Assembly (NCBI GenBank): GCA_015065105.1
Contig: SVQZ01000010.1
Location: 1-64,000 of the forward strand
Direction of reading: 5' to 3'
DNA from: Oscillospiraceae bacterium
GTDB lineage: Bacteria; Bacillota; Clostridia; Oscillospirales; CAG-272
Length of the DNA: 64,000 nt
Within the stretch, counting starts at the first letter, position 1, and each line of letters starts with the position of its first letter. The notes under the pieces were generated by a model. That model did not search any database, was not told the origin of the DNA, and saw only the letters and a program-made list of their open reading frames with translations. Both the position numbers and the translations under genes were made by a program. This document shows, in pieces, positions 26,213-35,673 of this stretch.

Positions 26213-28396
26213 TTAATAATAGATCCCGAGCTCTGAAAGAGGTCTCCAGTCAATATTGTGTGAGAAGGCATCAAGAGTCTTGATCTCACCGTTTTCGGAC
26301 CAGTAAACCATACCGATCACACCTCTGTCGAAATGCTCCATAAATTCCATATCCGCATATATACGGTACATTCCGTCCTTAATTTCAAGAGCGGAATTTC
26401 CGAGAACCACAGCTACGCGGTCGGGGTTCTTCAAAAGGTCCTCTTTTACCTTGTTTACTCTCGCTTTTTCAAATCCGTGGGGACAAACTATAAGGTCAAC
26501 ACAGCCGGTTGCGTTAAGGTTTTCGTATCTTGAGTCACCGATACCCGAGGTTCCCAAAACACCAAAGCATATGGCACCCGCGCTTGAACCGCTCATTACA
26601 GTACCCTTTGCCGCCGCTTCTCTTAAGAGCGCATCGGTTCCGTGCTTTCTTAATCTTGCGAGGAGCATACGTGAGTCGCCGCCGCCCACCGATATGATAT
26701 CTGCATTCATTATCTTCTCTCTTGCCGTACCGTTTTCAAGGTCTTCAAGAGTAAGATAATCGGTTTTACATCCAAACTCCGCACCGTATTCTGCTTCAAC
26801 CGCACCGTAGCCCTCGGCTGGGTTTGTGGATGCCATACCGATATAAAGAACGTTCGGCTTTTCCTTGCCCGAAAGCTCAACTATTTCGTAATTTGTACCG
26901 AAACCGCAGGTGTCGCCTTCAAGGAAATAGCTGCCTTTATGGGTAGAGGGGGCAAGGGGCTTTAATACGCTTTCGTCAAAGCGCTGTGATATTACGGCTA
27001 TCTGTGCTCTTGTAGCATTGGATAAGGGAGATAGCTTGTTGCCGTCGGTTCCCTTTATAAGTCCGAGGGCAACTGCGCGGGAAAGATAATCCTTCGCCCA
27101 GGAAGAAACGCTTTGCGAGTCGGGATAAGCCGAAAGGTCTGCACCCTCGGGAAGCAATGCGCCCTTGCTTTCTGCGTAGGAGCAGAGAAATTTTGCGATC
27201 TGCTCACGTGTAACCTTTCTTTCGGGAGCGAACTTTCCTTCGCCTATACCGCCCGTTACTCCGTTTTTATATGCCCATTCAACTGCGGGAGCATACCATT
27301 TGTCGGATGAAACGTCGGTGAAGCTTTCGGAATTCTTGTAGGCTTCAAGGTCAGCCCCGTCGATATTGGCAAGCATCTGTACCATCTGTGCTCTTGTAAA
27401 AGCTACGGAAGGGGAGAATTTACCCTCTCCGGTACCATTCATGAAGCTCTTTTCGGCATTGTACAAAACCGCATCGGTGTACCAGGTGTCAGCGGTAACG
27501 TCACCGAAAAGCTCCTCGGCAGCGGCAGTACGGAAGTAACCGTCCTTGGTGTATATCAAAGTCTTTCCTGCGGGAACAAGGAGGTCAAAGCTGCGTACAG
27601 CATTGCCTTTGCCTTCAAGAATATAGGCATAATGGTTTGCAGTGTATATATATTCCGAATCGGATAAAATCTTGTCAGGGGCAGAGCAGTAACTCTTTAC
27701 TAACTCGGCAGAATCGGCTGCAGCTCTTTCAATAGAGCTGTAAGTAACCGTACCCGAATCTGCTGTGAGCATGGAATTTTCAAAATATACGCGGTAGTCT
27801 GTAACAAAGAAGCTGCTTGAGGTTATAACGTTACTGCCCGTTAACTCAAACTCCTCTTTGACGGTATATATATCCCATAGAGTATTGTATTCACCGGGAA
27901 CAAAGCGGTCAACCTTCTTTGCTTTTGAGATAAGCTTAACCTTATTTACAAGGCTTTCCTTTTCACAGGAAGTCTCGGGCTCTGCTTCCTTTACCGCAGA
28001 AAGGGTGAAGAATACACCCTTCGAGGACGGTGCCTCTACCTTAAGATAATAGGTATCACCGGGAATAAACTTGGTCCAGCCTCCCGCTTCGGGATCATTT
28101 GAAGCGGAAATATAGCCTAAAAACTTACCGTTTTTATCGTAATAGCTGTTTGAGTCAACTTCCCAGCCGCAAAGGCAGCCGTCGATCTCTTCAAGAGGCA
28201 TATCGGTGAGATAACATAAGGGTGCGGGGGCTTTAAAGCTGTACCACGCCGTTTCACCCGGCTCTAACCAATACTGTCTGTCAAATTCAATAGACGGCAG
28301 ATCGTCCGGGATATTTTCGGTTGCATTCATTCCGATCACTCCAATTGACTGAGTAAGCATTATAACGCTTAACATAAAAAGTATGAATTTTTTCAT
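26213..28396 (-). CDS. SLH-anchored protein with C-terminal S51 (peptidase E-like) domain
   Basis: The product has 727 residues: signal peptide (1-24); an N-terminal beta region (about 30-290); three SLH repeats (about 295-480, with FTRAQMVQMLANIDG, VTREQIAKFLCSYAE and ATRAQIAVISQRF); and a peptidase S51 domain (about 495-727). The S51 nucleophile is in GSSAGA at Ser605, with ISVGGGDSRMLL upstream and CPHGFEK downstream. Peptidase E normally is a cytosolic Asp-X dipeptidase of about 230 residues, and cyanophycinase is its relative; export on an SLH anchor is unusual. No ribosome site better than GGAGAAA is seen before the ATG. Confidence 0.85.
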   Translation of the reverse strand: MKKFILFMLSVIMLTQSIGVIGMNATENIPDDLPSIEFDRQYWLEPGETAWYSFKAPAPLCYLTDMPLEEIDGCLCGWEVDSNSYYDKNGKFLGYISASNDPEAGGWTKFIPGDTYYLKVEAPSSKGVFFTLSAVKEAEPETSCEKESLVNKVKLISKAKKVDRFVPGEYNTLWDIYTVKEEFELTGSNVITSSSFFVTDYRVYFENSMLTADSGTVTYSSIERAAADSAELVKSYCSAPDKILSDSEYIYTANHYAYILEGKGNAVRSFDLLVPAGKTLIYTKDGYFRTAAAEELFGDVTADTWYTDAVLYNAEKSFMNGTGEGKFSPSVAFTRAQMVQMLANIDGADLEAYKNSESFTDVSSDKWYAPAVEWAYKNGVTGGIGEGKFAPERKVTREQIAKFLCSYAESKGALLPEGADLSAYPDSQSVSSWAKDYLSRAVALGLIKGTDGNKLSPLSNATRAQIAVISQRFDESVLKPLAPSTHKGSYFLEGDTCGFGTNYEIVELSGKEKPNVLYIGMASTNPAEGYGAVEAEYGAEFGCKTDYLTLEDLENGTAREKIMNADIISVGGGDSRMLLARLRKHGTDALLREAAAKGTVMSGSSAGAICFGVLGTSGIGDSRYENLNATGCVDLIVCPHGFEKARVNKVKEDLLKNPDRVAVVLGNSALEIKDGMYRIYADMEFMEHFDRGVIGMVYWSENGEIKTLDAFSHNIDWRPLSELGIYY

Positions 28397-28442
28397 GGTA
28401 TTTCTCCGAAATATTTTATATCTCTGATCATATTACTTTAAT

Positions 28443-28470
28443 AAAAAGCCGTTTATTACAACGGCTTTTT
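28443..28470 (-). terminator. Terminator of the Gfo/Idh gene
   Basis: AAAAAGCCGTT/AACGGCTTTTT with a 6-base loop lies just after the minus-strand stop at 28480 and ends in a T-run on that strand. Confidence 0.85.
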
Positions 28471-28479
28471 ATCTTTATC

Positions 28480-29643
28480 TCAGATTTCAGGAATTTCGAT
28501 CTCGATCTCTTTTCCGAGCTTTGCGGAACGAACGATACCATCGATGATAGCCTGGTTGTAGAGGATCTCGGAAGAAGGAACGGGAGCCTCACCGCCGTAC
28601 TTAACTGCATCGATGAAGGATCTCATCTTATTTTCGAAATTATCAATCTCATTGTGCTTCATGGGGATCTCGGTAACAACAGGCTCGCCTGCTACGTCAT
28701 GGTAGATCTTAAGAGGACCGCCGATAGAACCGTTCCAGCACTCGGTGGAGGGAATTCTCATGCTTCCCTTGGTACCCATGATGATTGTATCACCGGGGGT
28801 GTCGAGGTGCATATCCCATGCAATACGGAAGTCAAGAATTACACCGTTCTCAAGACGGATAAAGCCTGCGCCGAAGTCGTCAACACCGAACTTTTCAGCA
28901 TACTCGGGATGCTTGGGATATGTTGCGGGGTTGGTACCGAAGAAATTGGATGTGTAACCTGTAACGGTTAAAGGCTTGGGATAGCCGATAGCGTTAAGAA
29001 CCATATCGAGAGAGTAGCATCCGATATCAGCAAGCGCGCCGATACCTGCGGTCTCGTCTTCGATAAAGGAAGTGCCGAAGGGAGTGGGAATACCCTTACG
29101 TCTGCCGCCGCCTGTCTGGATATAATATACCTGACCGAGCTCACCGGACTCAACGATCTTCTTAACCATCTTCATGTTCTCGTCGCAACGGGGCTGGAAA
29201 CCGATGGAAAGGATCTTGCCGCTGCGCTTTTCAGCTCTGCAGATCTCAACCGCTTCCTCAAGAGTAACGCACATAGGCTTCTCAAGAAGAACGTTCAGAC
29301 CGTGATCAAGAGCATAGATAGTACAGGGAGCGTGCTGACGGTTGTATGTACATACGCAAACAGCATCGAGATCGGGCTCGTTGTCAACAAGCTCACGGTC
29401 GCTGGAATAGAAACGAATACCCTCGGGCAGCTTCTTTCTTTGTGCAAAAGCCTCAGCCTTACCGGGAATAATATCCGCAAGTGCAACGATCTCAACATCA
29501 GGACATCTCTTGAGGACTCCTGCGTGCGCCTCTGCGATCCATCCTGTACCGATGATACCTACTTTGACCTTCTTCGATGTGTCGATCTCCTTCTTTTCCT
29601 GATCAAATTTGAACTGATCAAGTATGTTCTGATTTTCTGACAT
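28480..29643 (-). CDS. Gfo/Idh/MocA-family NAD(P)-dependent oxidoreductase
   Basis: The product has 387 residues. A Rossmann motif (KVGIIGTGWIAEAH) begins near residue 26 after a short extension. DAVCVCTYNRQHAP and the signature LLEKPMCVTLEEA follow. The C-terminal alpha/beta domain contains the GIGALADIGCYSLDM segment expected of the family. It likely oxidises or reduces a sugar, inositol or sugar acid. GGAGGTAA lies 7 bases before the ATG. It is divergent from the FGGY kinase/AraD pair and may share their substrate range. Confidence 0.85.
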   Translation of the reverse strand: MSENQNILDQFKFDQEKKEIDTSKKVKVGIIGTGWIAEAHAGVLKRCPDVEIVALADIIPGKAEAFAQRKKLPEGIRFYSSDRELVDNEPDLDAVCVCTYNRQHAPCTIYALDHGLNVLLEKPMCVTLEEAVEICRAEKRSGKILSIGFQPRCDENMKMVKKIVESGELGQVYYIQTGGGRRKGIPTPFGTSFIEDETAGIGALADIGCYSLDMVLNAIGYPKPLTVTGYTSNFFGTNPATYPKHPEYAEKFGVDDFGAGFIRLENGVILDFRIAWDMHLDTPGDTIIMGTKGSMRIPSTECWNGSIGGPLKIYHDVAGEPVVTEIPMKHNEIDNFENKMRSFIDAVKYGGEAPVPSSEILYNQAIIDGIVRSAKLGKEIEIEIPEI

Positions 29644-29831
29644 TTGTCATTACCTCCGAATTATTTGATGTCTTTATTTTATCAGTTAACGCAGTAAATG
29701 TCAATGATTTTTTTGCAAATAGAAGTGTCCTGCCGACGCTATTCATATATGCCGTTCAATTTATTTATTTTGTTTTCCGGATCATGTGAATATCCATGCT
29801 TGATTTGGAAAAATATATAGTTACTTTATAC

Positions 29832-29860
29832 TTGAAAAAATAAATATAATATACTATAAT
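29832..29860 (+). promoter_or_regulatory. Sigma-A promoter for the FGGY kinase operon
   Basis: TTGAAA (29832-29837) and TATAAT (29855-29860) have a 17-base spacer. The flank TTATACTTGAAAAA is the same as in the dehydrogenase promoter at 17 kb. Confidence 0.8.
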
Positions 29861-29905
29861 GGTAAATAATAGATTCAAAACCATTTTTACACATAGAGGT
29901 AGCAA

Positions 29906-31435
29906 ATGAAAAAGTATCTTGGAATAGAACTTGGTTCAACGAGAATAAAGGCGGTTGCGATAGACAGCGAGTACAAGCCTGTATCCTCCGGAGACTACAC
30001 ATGGAAGTCCTCCTTTGAGAACGGTATATGGACTTATGATATAAACGAGGCCCGTACAGGTCTTAAAAAAGCCCTTTCGGGTATCGAAAAAAGAGAAGAG
30101 ATATCCTATGTGGGCATCTCGGGAATGATGCACGGTTATCTTGCCTTTGACGAGGAGTGGAATCTGCTTGCCCCCTTCCGCACCTGGCAGAACACCATTA
30201 CAGCCGAAGCAGCGGCGCAGCTCACCGGACTTTTCGGATTTAATATTCCTCAGCGCTGGAGTATAGCTCACCTTTGGCAGGCATTTCTTAACGGCGAGGA
30301 GCATCTTCCCCGGCTTGCTCATATCACCACTCTTTCAGGTTATATACACTATATGCTGACCGGTGTCAACTCGGTGGGTATCTGTGAGGCATCGGGAATC
30401 TTCCCCATAGACCCCGAAACAAAGGATTACGATGCCGGAATGGTTAAAAAATTTGATGAACTGCTCGAATCAAAGGGCTGCACAAAAAAACTCCTTGACC
30501 TTCTCCCCTCTGTTTTGGTTGCGGGTGAGAATGCAGGCTCGCTTACAAAAGAGGGTGCTGAGCTGATAGATCATCTTCTTCCCGTCGGTACTCGATTTGC
30601 TCCCCCTGAGGGCGACGGAGGAACGGGTATGGCGGCAACAAATTCTGTTGCTCCCCGAACCGGTAACGTCTCTGCAGGTACCTCTATATTCTCGATGGTG
30701 GTGCTCGAAAAGAATCTTGAGTCCATCCATGAGGAGATAGACGTTATTACTACTCCTTCGGGATCGCCTGTGGCGATGGTTCACTGTAATAACTGTACAA
30801 ACGATTCAAACGCATGGATATCTGTTTTAAACGAAGCTGTGTCTTTATTCGGTTCTGAACCGAATACGGGCGAGCTTTATACAAAGCTCTATGAAAAGTC
30901 CCTTGAAGGAGATGCCGACTGCGGCGGAATTCTTGTTTGCAATTATATGGCGGGGGAGGGTGTGACCCATCTTGATGAAGGACGTCCCATGGTTGTCCGC
31001 CGTCCCGATTCAAAATTCACCCTTGCTAACTTCTTCCGTTCAACTCTTTATTCCACCATGGCTACCCTTAAGCTCGGTATGGATATTCTCTTAAATGAAA
31101 ACGTAAGGATAGATTCGATGACAGCCCACGGCGGACTTTTTAAAACTCCCGTAGTAGGTCAGAAATATATGGCGGCAGCCTGTAACGCACCGATTACCTG
31201 TATGCAGACTGCAGGCGAGGGCGGGCCATACGGCATGGCTCTTTTGGCGGCTTATGCCGACGAAAAGGCGGAGGATATGACTCTCGGTCAGTTTCTTTCA
31301 AACAAGGTTTTTGCCAACGTTAACGGCACAACTCTTGCTCCCGACCCCGAAGATATTGCAGGCTTTAATTCCTATATGGAAGAATACAAAAAGCTAATAG
31401 AGGTTGAGAAAAAAGCACTTGAGATCGTAAAATAA
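29906..31435 (+). CDS. FGGY-family carbohydrate kinase
   Basis: The product has 509 residues. ATP-site and sugar-site segments are visible: YLGIELGSTRIKAVAI at the N-terminus, ISGMMHGYLAFD, RTWQNT, EGDGGTGMAATNSVAPRTGNVSAGTS, and MTAHGGLFKTPVVGQ..AA near 405-425. It looks like a ribulokinase/xylulokinase-like enzyme rather than a close copy of either. The following gene encodes an AraD-type epimerase, so phosphorylation of a ketopentose such as L-ribulose is the best guess. AGAGGT precedes the ATG. Confidence 0.82.
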   Translation: MKKYLGIELGSTRIKAVAIDSEYKPVSSGDYTWKSSFENGIWTYDINEARTGLKKALSGIEKREEISYVGISGMMHGYLAFDEEWNLLAPFRTWQNTITAEAAAQLTGLFGFNIPQRWSIAHLWQAFLNGEEHLPRLAHITTLSGYIHYMLTGVNSVGICEASGIFPIDPETKDYDAGMVKKFDELLESKGCTKKLLDLLPSVLVAGENAGSLTKEGAELIDHLLPVGTRFAPPEGDGGTGMAATNSVAPRTGNVSAGTSIFSMVVLEKNLESIHEEIDVITTPSGSPVAMVHCNNCTNDSNAWISVLNEAVSLFGSEPNTGELYTKLYEKSLEGDADCGGILVCNYMAGEGVTHLDEGRPMVVRRPDSKFTLANFFRSTLYSTMATLKLGMDILLNENVRIDSMTAHGGLFKTPVVGQKYMAAACNAPITCMQTAGEGGPYGMALLAAYADEKAEDMTLGQFLSNKVFANVNGTTLAPDPEDIAGFNSYMEEYKKLIEVEKKALEIVK

Positions 31436-31504
31436 ATAAGAAGATTTTTGCCAAAGCAAAAATCAACCGCAATTATTCATTAAGATTACGGAGTAATTAT
31501 CACA

Positions 31505-32191
31505 ATGTTAGAGCAATTAAAAGAAAAAGTATTTAAAGCTAATCTTGAGCTTCCCCGTTACGGCCTTGTTACCTTTACCTGGGGAAACGTTTCCGGAATA
31601 GACCGCAAAAAAGGTCTTGTAGTTATCAAGCCCAGCGGTGTTGACTATGACGTTATGAGTGCCGATGACATGGTAGTAGTTGACCTTGAGGGGAATTTGG
31701 TAGAGGGTAAATGGAAGGCATCCTCGGATACCCCCACCCATCTTGTTCTCTATAAAGCCTTCCCGAATATCGGAGGTATAGTTCACACACATTCGAGAAA
31801 CGCTACCTCCTGGGCTCAGGCGGGTATGGATATCCCGGCACTTGGTACCACCCACGGCGACTATTTTTACGGCGATATTCCCTGTACACGTAAGATGACC
31901 CATGCCGAGATAGCGGGTGAATACGAAAAGGAAACGGGAAGGGTTATCGTTGAAACCTTCAAGGATAAAAATGCCGACGATATTCCCGCGGTTCTCGTCA
32001 ATTCACACGGACCCTTTACATGGGGTACCGATGCGGAAAATGCCGTACATAACGCGGTCGTTCTTGAAGAGCTTGCGTTTATGGCTTTTCAGGCAAAGAT
32101 GCTCAATCCCTCGCTCGAAGCTATGCAAGGAGAGCTTCTTGACAAGCACTATCTTCGCAAGCACGGTGCGAATGCCTATTACGGGCAGTGA
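31505..32191 (+). CDS. araD: L-ribulose-5-phosphate 4-epimerase (AraD-type class II aldolase fold)
   Basis: The product has 228 residues, the standard AraD length. Motifs are [26 protein letters not shown], the zinc ligands in [27 protein letters not shown], and [22 protein letters not shown]. The late Tyr region ([14 protein letters not shown]) is the AraD hallmark that separates it from fuculose aldolase. It would link L-arabinose or L-ribulose metabolism to xylulose-5-phosphate. It is 69 bases behind the kinase, with a perfect GATTTTTGC/GCAAAAATC hairpin (31444-31465) between them that lacks a T-run. Confidence 0.9.
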   Translation: MLEQLKEKVFKANLELPRYGLVTFTWGNVSGIDRKKGLVVIKPSGVDYDVMSADDMVVVDLEGNLVEGKWKASSDTPTHLVLYKAFPNIGGIVHTHSRNATSWAQAGMDIPALGTTHGDYFYGDIPCTRKMTHAEIAGEYEKETGRVIVETFKDKNADDIPAVLVNSHGPFTWGTDAENAVHNAVVLEELAFMAFQAKMLNPSLEAMQGELLDKHYLRKHGANAYYGQ

Positions 32192-32302
32192 AAATCGGAC
32201 ATAAAGCTTCAGAAAACCGCTTTATTTCGATTCATGAAACGAAGCAATTTACCGTAAAATAAAAAATGCAAATTATTATATAAATGACTGAAGGTGCAGA
32301 CT

Positions 32303-34597
32303 ATGAATAACGGTAACGCAAATATAACGGCGCTTCTTAAAAGAGGATATCTTGCTCTTGAGGATAAAGAGTGGGATAAGGCTGATTCGTTTTTTGAGCA
32401 ATCCTTGAATCTTGATGCCGAATCGGCAGAGGCTTATCTCGGAAAGCTCATGGCAGAGCTTAAGGTTTCGCATAAGTCGGAGCTTTCAAAGCTTTCGGTA
32501 CCCTTTGACAATAGTGCTGATTATGCAAAGGCTATACGCTTCGGAGACAGTGCGCTTAAAGAGGAACTTGGCTCTTATATCTCGGAAATTACAGCAAGAA
32601 ATGAATCAGAGAGGGCGGAGGCTGTATATTCCGAGGCGAAGAAGACTATGGAGCATGCCTGCGCTGCGGCAAACGGTATGGCTTTGTATAAGAAAGCAGC
32701 GGAAGGCTTTGCCGCGATTTCCGGTTATAAGGATTCGGATAAATTAAATGAAGACTGTCTCAAGCTTGCCGAACAGCTTCGCTGTGATAATATTCTTAAT
32801 GCTGTTAAAAAGGAGTATTCCTCGGCAGATATTCCCCGTCTCGGTCAGCTTATAGAAAACCTTATGCAGATAAAGAATTGGAAGGATGCATCTTCTGTTA
32901 TAGAGGAATGCAAAAAGAGAAAAGAACAGCTTGAAACAGATCGTAAAAACGGTATAATTTCCGCGTCAAGGAATGCGCTTAAGGGCAGTGACGTAAAACG
33001 TATCGAAGCGCAGATACCCGTCCTTTCATCGCTTAACGGTTACGCGGATTCAAAACAGCTTATATCCGAATGTGAGAAGAGAATACAGGAGCTGAATATT
33101 GAAAAGAAGGAAAAGCTCGAAAAAAGAAGGACTCGTAATGCAGTATTCAAAAAGGCAGCGATAATTACTTCCGCGGTTCTGGCAGGTCTTATAGCTATTA
33201 CACTTCTTTTATCCTTTTTAATAATCCCCGAGATAAGATACTCAAGGGCAACGAATTTATATAACGAAGGAAAATATGTTGAGGCAAGACATATATTCGT
33301 TAACCTTAATAACTACAAGGACTGTATGAACCGTATAAGCGACTGTGACGAAAAGCTTTTAGGTATTGACTATAAAAATGCTCTTGAGCTTCTTGAAAAG
33401 GGCGAGCTCAGTAAAGCAAAAAAGGCATTCCGCAAGCTTAAGGATTTCAAAAACAGTCCCGACATGGTAAAGGAATGCGATTACCGACAGGCGCTTATAT
33501 TGATGAAGGACGAAAAATTTGAGGAAGCTTTGAAGATTTTCATGGCTCTCTATGATTACAGTGATTCTATTGAAAAGATCGAGGCGATCGCGGCTTCATA
33601 CAATGACGACGTTTATACTGTGGCGGTAACCTACGGTAAGCTTGCGGAGCTTGATCCCGGGTTCTGGGAAAAGAGCCGTGATCTTTGGGGTGAGATAACC
33701 CGCCGTCATACCGTTTCTGCAGGATGGAACTATACCGTTGCCGTAAGAAGGGACGGTACTGTTTATGCCACCGATGTTGACCTTTCCTCCGATTATCAGT
33801 ACGGTCAGGCGGACGTGGAGAATTGGGAGGATATAATTGCCGTTGAGGCAGGCTGGGACCATACCGTAGGTCTTAAGAGTGACGGTACCGTTGTTGCTGT
33901 CGGTAACAATGAGGACGGTCAGTGTAACGTTGAGAATTGGACGAATATCGTTGCGGTAAATGCAACAAGCTCTGAAACCTACGGCTTAAGAGCCGATGGC
34001 ACCATTATATCTACCGTATCAGATGAACCCGATTCTTCAAGCGCTGTTATTATGGACGGCGATTACGGTAATACTGTCTTGCTTAACGACGGAACCGTCC
34101 CCGGAACGGAATGGAAAAACATGATAGACGTAGCCGATAACAATATTTGTGTGGGTCTCGGTTCGAACGGTAAGATAGTTATCGACGTTCCCGGTTATTA
34201 TGACGATATGGTTCCCAATACCAACGATTTCGGAAGTAATATTATAGATATAGACAGCTCTATGTATTACATAGTTGCTCTAAGATCCGACGGTACGGTA
34301 ATTGCCTTTGATAAGGAAAGCGGAGAATATATCAGCTCGGTTAAATTATGGGAAAATATCGTTCAGATAAGCTCTAACGCTTCGCATATAGTCGGCTTGA
34401 CTGCGGACGGAAAAGTTGAATCTACATACGGAGGTGTTTCTTCCTGGAATGACGTTATCGTGCCTGATCATCTTATCGACAAATTGGTGATACCGGAAGA
34501 GCCTGAGGAAAAGCCCGAAGACACGGAAGCCGTAACAGACGGAGATTCGGAAGCAGAGACGTTTGCAGCGCAAGAGGAAGTGACAGAGGCGGCTTAA
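32303..34597 (+). CDS. TPR-like membrane protein with extracytoplasmic RCC1-type repeats
   Basis: The product has 764 residues. The N-terminal 275 residues are helical and TPR-like (AYLGKLMAELKV, AAEGFAAISGYKDSD). One transmembrane helix lies at about 288-312. More TPR-like units follow outside (LYNEGKYVEARHIFVNLNNYKDC, ALELLEKGELSKAKKAF). The C-terminal 270 residues hold RCC1-like repeats (AGWNYTVAVRRDGTVYA, AGWDHTVGLKSDGTVVAVG, YGLRADGTIIS). RCC1 propellers bind proteins; the partner is unknown. I chose the ATG at 32303 with GAAGGTG upstream instead of the GTG at 32294. Confidence 0.75.
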   Translation: MNNGNANITALLKRGYLALEDKEWDKADSFFEQSLNLDAESAEAYLGKLMAELKVSHKSELSKLSVPFDNSADYAKAIRFGDSALKEELGSYISEITARNESERAEAVYSEAKKTMEHACAAANGMALYKKAAEGFAAISGYKDSDKLNEDCLKLAEQLRCDNILNAVKKEYSSADIPRLGQLIENLMQIKNWKDASSVIEECKKRKEQLETDRKNGIISASRNALKGSDVKRIEAQIPVLSSLNGYADSKQLISECEKRIQELNIEKKEKLEKRRTRNAVFKKAAIITSAVLAGLIAITLLLSFLIIPEIRYSRATNLYNEGKYVEARHIFVNLNNYKDCMNRISDCDEKLLGIDYKNALELLEKGELSKAKKAFRKLKDFKNSPDMVKECDYRQALILMKDEKFEEALKIFMALYDYSDSIEKIEAIAASYNDDVYTVAVTYGKLAELDPGFWEKSRDLWGEITRRHTVSAGWNYTVAVRRDGTVYATDVDLSSDYQYGQADVENWEDIIAVEAGWDHTVGLKSDGTVVAVGNNEDGQCNVENWTNIVAVNATSSETYGLRADGTIISTVSDEPDSSSAVIMDGDYGNTVLLNDGTVPGTEWKNMIDVADNNICVGLGSNGKIVIDVPGYYDDMVPNTNDFGSNIIDIDSSMYYIVALRSDGTVIAFDKESGEYISSVKLWENIVQISSNASHIVGLTADGKVESTYGGVSSWNDVIVPDHLIDKLVIPEEPEEKPEDTEAVTDGDSEAETFAAQEEVTEAA

Positions 34598-34605
34598 ATT
34601 AAGTA

Positions 34606-34640
34606 AAATCTCCGCAGAAAACTGCGGAGATTTGTGACTT
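34606..34640 (+). terminator. Terminator after the RCC1 gene
   Basis: AAATCTCCGCAG/CTGCGGAGATTT is a perfect 12-bp stem with an AAAA loop. Confidence 0.75.
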
Positions 34641-34707
34641 TGTCACGGAAATTATTTTGATTTAGGGTTATAATATAATCACAAAGAAAAAGAAAGGAGA
34701 CAAAACA

Positions 34708-35016
34708 ATGTCATTACTTCATATAAACAAAGAATTATTCGATGAAATAAAAGAATGCGATAAACCTATACTCCTTGATTTCTATGCAGATTGGTGCGGT
34801 CCCTGCCGTATGATCGCTCCTGCAATCGAAGAAATTGCCGATGAGCATCCCGAATATATAGTCGGCAAGATCAACGTTGACGAGGAGCCCGAGCTTGCAC
34901 AGCAGTTCGGAGTGTTCAGCATACCCCTTCTCGTGGTCCTCAAGAACGGAGAAATAGCAAATAAAGCACCGGGGGCACGGCCCAAGGCACAGATATTAAA
35001 GCTTTTAGAAGGCTAA
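34708..35016 (+). CDS. trxA: Thioredoxin
   Basis: The product has 102 residues. The active site is WCGPC with C30 and C33, preceded by ILLDFYADWC, and followed by the cis-Pro segment FGVFSIPLLVVLKNG. It is a general cytosolic disulfide reductase. AAGGAGAC lies 7 bases before the ATG. Its last 12 bases overlap the 3' end of the Crp/Fnr gene on the other strand. Confidence 0.95.
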   Translation: MSLLHINKELFDEIKECDKPILLDFYADWCGPCRMIAPAIEEIADEHPEYIVGKINVDEEPELAQQFGVFSIPLLVVLKNGEIANKAPGARPKAQILKLLEG

Positions 35017-35673
35017 ATCTCGAAGCTTTCTTTTATCAAGGATCTTAACGCCCTTGCGTGAAACTTCAACTATACCTTCGTTTGAAAAGTATTTCAGCAT
35101 ACGGGACACAACCTCACGGGCAGAGCCTATATACTTGGCTATCTGCTCATGGGTAAGAATAACCGTATCCGAAGAGGTTCTTGTCGCCTCGTCATATAAA
35201 AATATGGCGAGGCGTTTATCCATACTCATAAAAAGTATCTGCTGCATTACCCACATAACGTCCGAAAAACGGCTGACTGCCGTTTCAAGGGAGAATATCT
35301 TAACGGCAGGATCGCTTTCGCTTAATTCCGAAAAGGCTCTGCCGTCGATAACACAGCATTCGCTGTCCTCTTCGGCATCAATGAACACGTCAAAGGTAAT
35401 GCTTTGAATAACGCAGGAGGCTGAGAGCATACACATCTCTCCTTTGTGTAAACGGTAAAGGGTGATATCCTTGCCTTCCTCGCTCATTATGTATAAACGC
35501 AGACAGCCCGAACGGACTATAAATATTCCCGAGCAACCCTGTGCATCATGCACGTTACTGCCCTTTTTATACGAGATCGAAGTAGTATTATTTAAAAGAT
35601 AATTCTTTTTTTCATCACAGAGCTCTTCCCAAAACGGGAAGGTCTCTTCGAAAAGCTCTTCATATTTTTTCAT
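35005..35673 (-). CDS. Crp/Fnr-family transcriptional regulator
   Basis: The product has 222 residues. Residues about 20-130 form a cyclic-nucleotide-binding-type sensor domain (GSNVHDAQGCSGIFIVRSGCLRLYIMSEEGK). A long helix and a C-terminal winged helix follow (LTHEQIAKYIGSAREVVSRML). Cys residues at CSG, SGC, MCMLSASC and ECC are scattered without the four-Cys Fnr Fe-S pattern. It overlaps the upstream MBL-fold gene by 4 bases (ATGA), so the regulator is translated with it. Proximity to thioredoxin hints at redox or sulfur/metal sensing; this is inference. Confidence 0.85.
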   Translation of the reverse strand: MKKYEELFEETFPFWEELCDEKKNYLLNNTTSISYKKGSNVHDAQGCSGIFIVRSGCLRLYIMSEEGKDITLYRLHKGEMCMLSASCVIQSITFDVFIDAEEDSECCVIDGRAFSELSESDPAVKIFSLETAVSRFSDVMWVMQQILFMSMDKRLAIFLYDEATRTSSDTVILTHEQIAKYIGSAREVVSRMLKYFSNEGIVEVSRKGVKILDKRKLRDLAF

